Of a stretch of 64,000 nucleotides of DNA, positions 63,820 through 64,000 are shown piece after piece (the stretch's first letter is position 1; each line of letters starts with the position of its first letter). This DNA comes from Hyphomicrobium nitrativorans NL23 (lineage in GTDB: Bacteria; Pseudomonadota; Alphaproteobacteria; Rhizobiales; Hyphomicrobiaceae), in the NCBI RefSeq assembly GCF_000503895.1, contig NC_022997.1:1322501-1386500 (forward strand), written 5' to 3'. The translations under genes and the position numbers were made by a program. The notes below the pieces were generated by a model. That model saw nothing but the letters and a program-made list of their open reading frames with translations, was not told the DNA's origin and made no database searches.

Positions 63820-64000
63820 GTGCTGGAACTCATCAGGCAGAAGACCGTCAGAGCACGGTCGTCGGCGCTGCATACTTATCTCTCCGAGAAACAAGCGTTT
63901 GAGCGGGCGTCGCCCGGCCCCGCGGTTCAGCTCATCGCGCGCGACACCTTCGTCGCCGAGACCTCGATCAAGCTCGAACAGCTTGTCATCGAGGTCAAAT
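63820..64000 (+). CDS. Unknown protein, 5' part only (cut by the window end)
   Basis: A frame from GTG 63820, preceded by TAGGAG with good spacing, runs 60 codons to the window edge. It reads LELIRQKTVRARSSALHTYL and goes on with FVAETSIKLEQLVIEVK, a helical, charged start without a signal peptide. No family is recognised from this piece. Confidence 0.45.
   Translation, partial: MLELIRQKTVRARSSALHTYLSEKQAFERASPGPAVQLIARDTFVAETSIKLEQLVIEVK

Overview
The window looks like a chromosomal segment of a methylotrophic alphaproteobacterium of the Hyphomicrobium type. The GC content is high and the gene order is typical of Hyphomicrobiales (polyP kinase, Ppx, Hda and PerM next to purM-purN; glyQ-glyS; rluB-rsmD-mutL). 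The NADH-dependent hydroxypyruvate reductase is very close, from memory of the family, to the Hyphomicrobium methylovorum serine-cycle enzyme. I saw no tRNA, rRNA, CRISPR array, insertion sequence or prophage.

Layout. 0-3.3 kb: a zinc-dependent phospholipase C-like protein cut by the window edge, then a fluoroacetate-dehalogenase-type hydrolase divergent from an FAH-family hydrolase. 3.3-9.3 kb: a TonB-ExbD-ExbB operon led by a small secreted protein, divergent from a TonB-dependent receptor. 9.3-19 kb: hydroxypyruvate reductase, a patatin-like phospholipase, tadA, rluB-rsmD, mutL and a GlcD/Dld-type oxidase. 19-26.7 kb: an accessory-looking signalling block with a candidate small RNA, a membrane SNase-fold protein, a TPR protein, a Ser/Thr kinase with an extracytoplasmic WD40 propeller, two FHA proteins and a PP2C phosphatase. 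26.6-39.4 kb: a Kef-type antiporter, rnhB, a radical SAM protein, a glycosyltransferase, a uracil-DNA glycosylase, ETF-QO, a TPR/peptidoglycan-binding protein, ispE, polyprenyl diphosphate synthase and an N6-adenine methyltransferase. 39.4-50.9 kb: S49 peptidase, glyQ/glyS, an ABC-F ATPase, a GYF-domain protein, ndk and a cytochrome P450. 51-64 kb: purN/purM, DUF2066, a CDP-alcohol phosphatidyltransferase, perM, hda, ppk, ppx, a DnaJ-like protein, rnd, and a gene cut by the window end.

The signalling block is the most coherent candidate for an under-described system. The kinase has one predicted membrane helix separating a cytosolic kinase from a seven-bladed propeller. The FHA-FHA-PP2C genes beside it supply phospho-readers and an eraser.

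Three conserved genes (exbB, a uracil-DNA glycosylase gene and ispE) are broken by single-base indels, seven in total and mostly at short homopolymers. This points to sequence errors at least as much as to gene decay. A family of about 140-170 bp repeats with terminal inverted repeats appears three times, always between genes.
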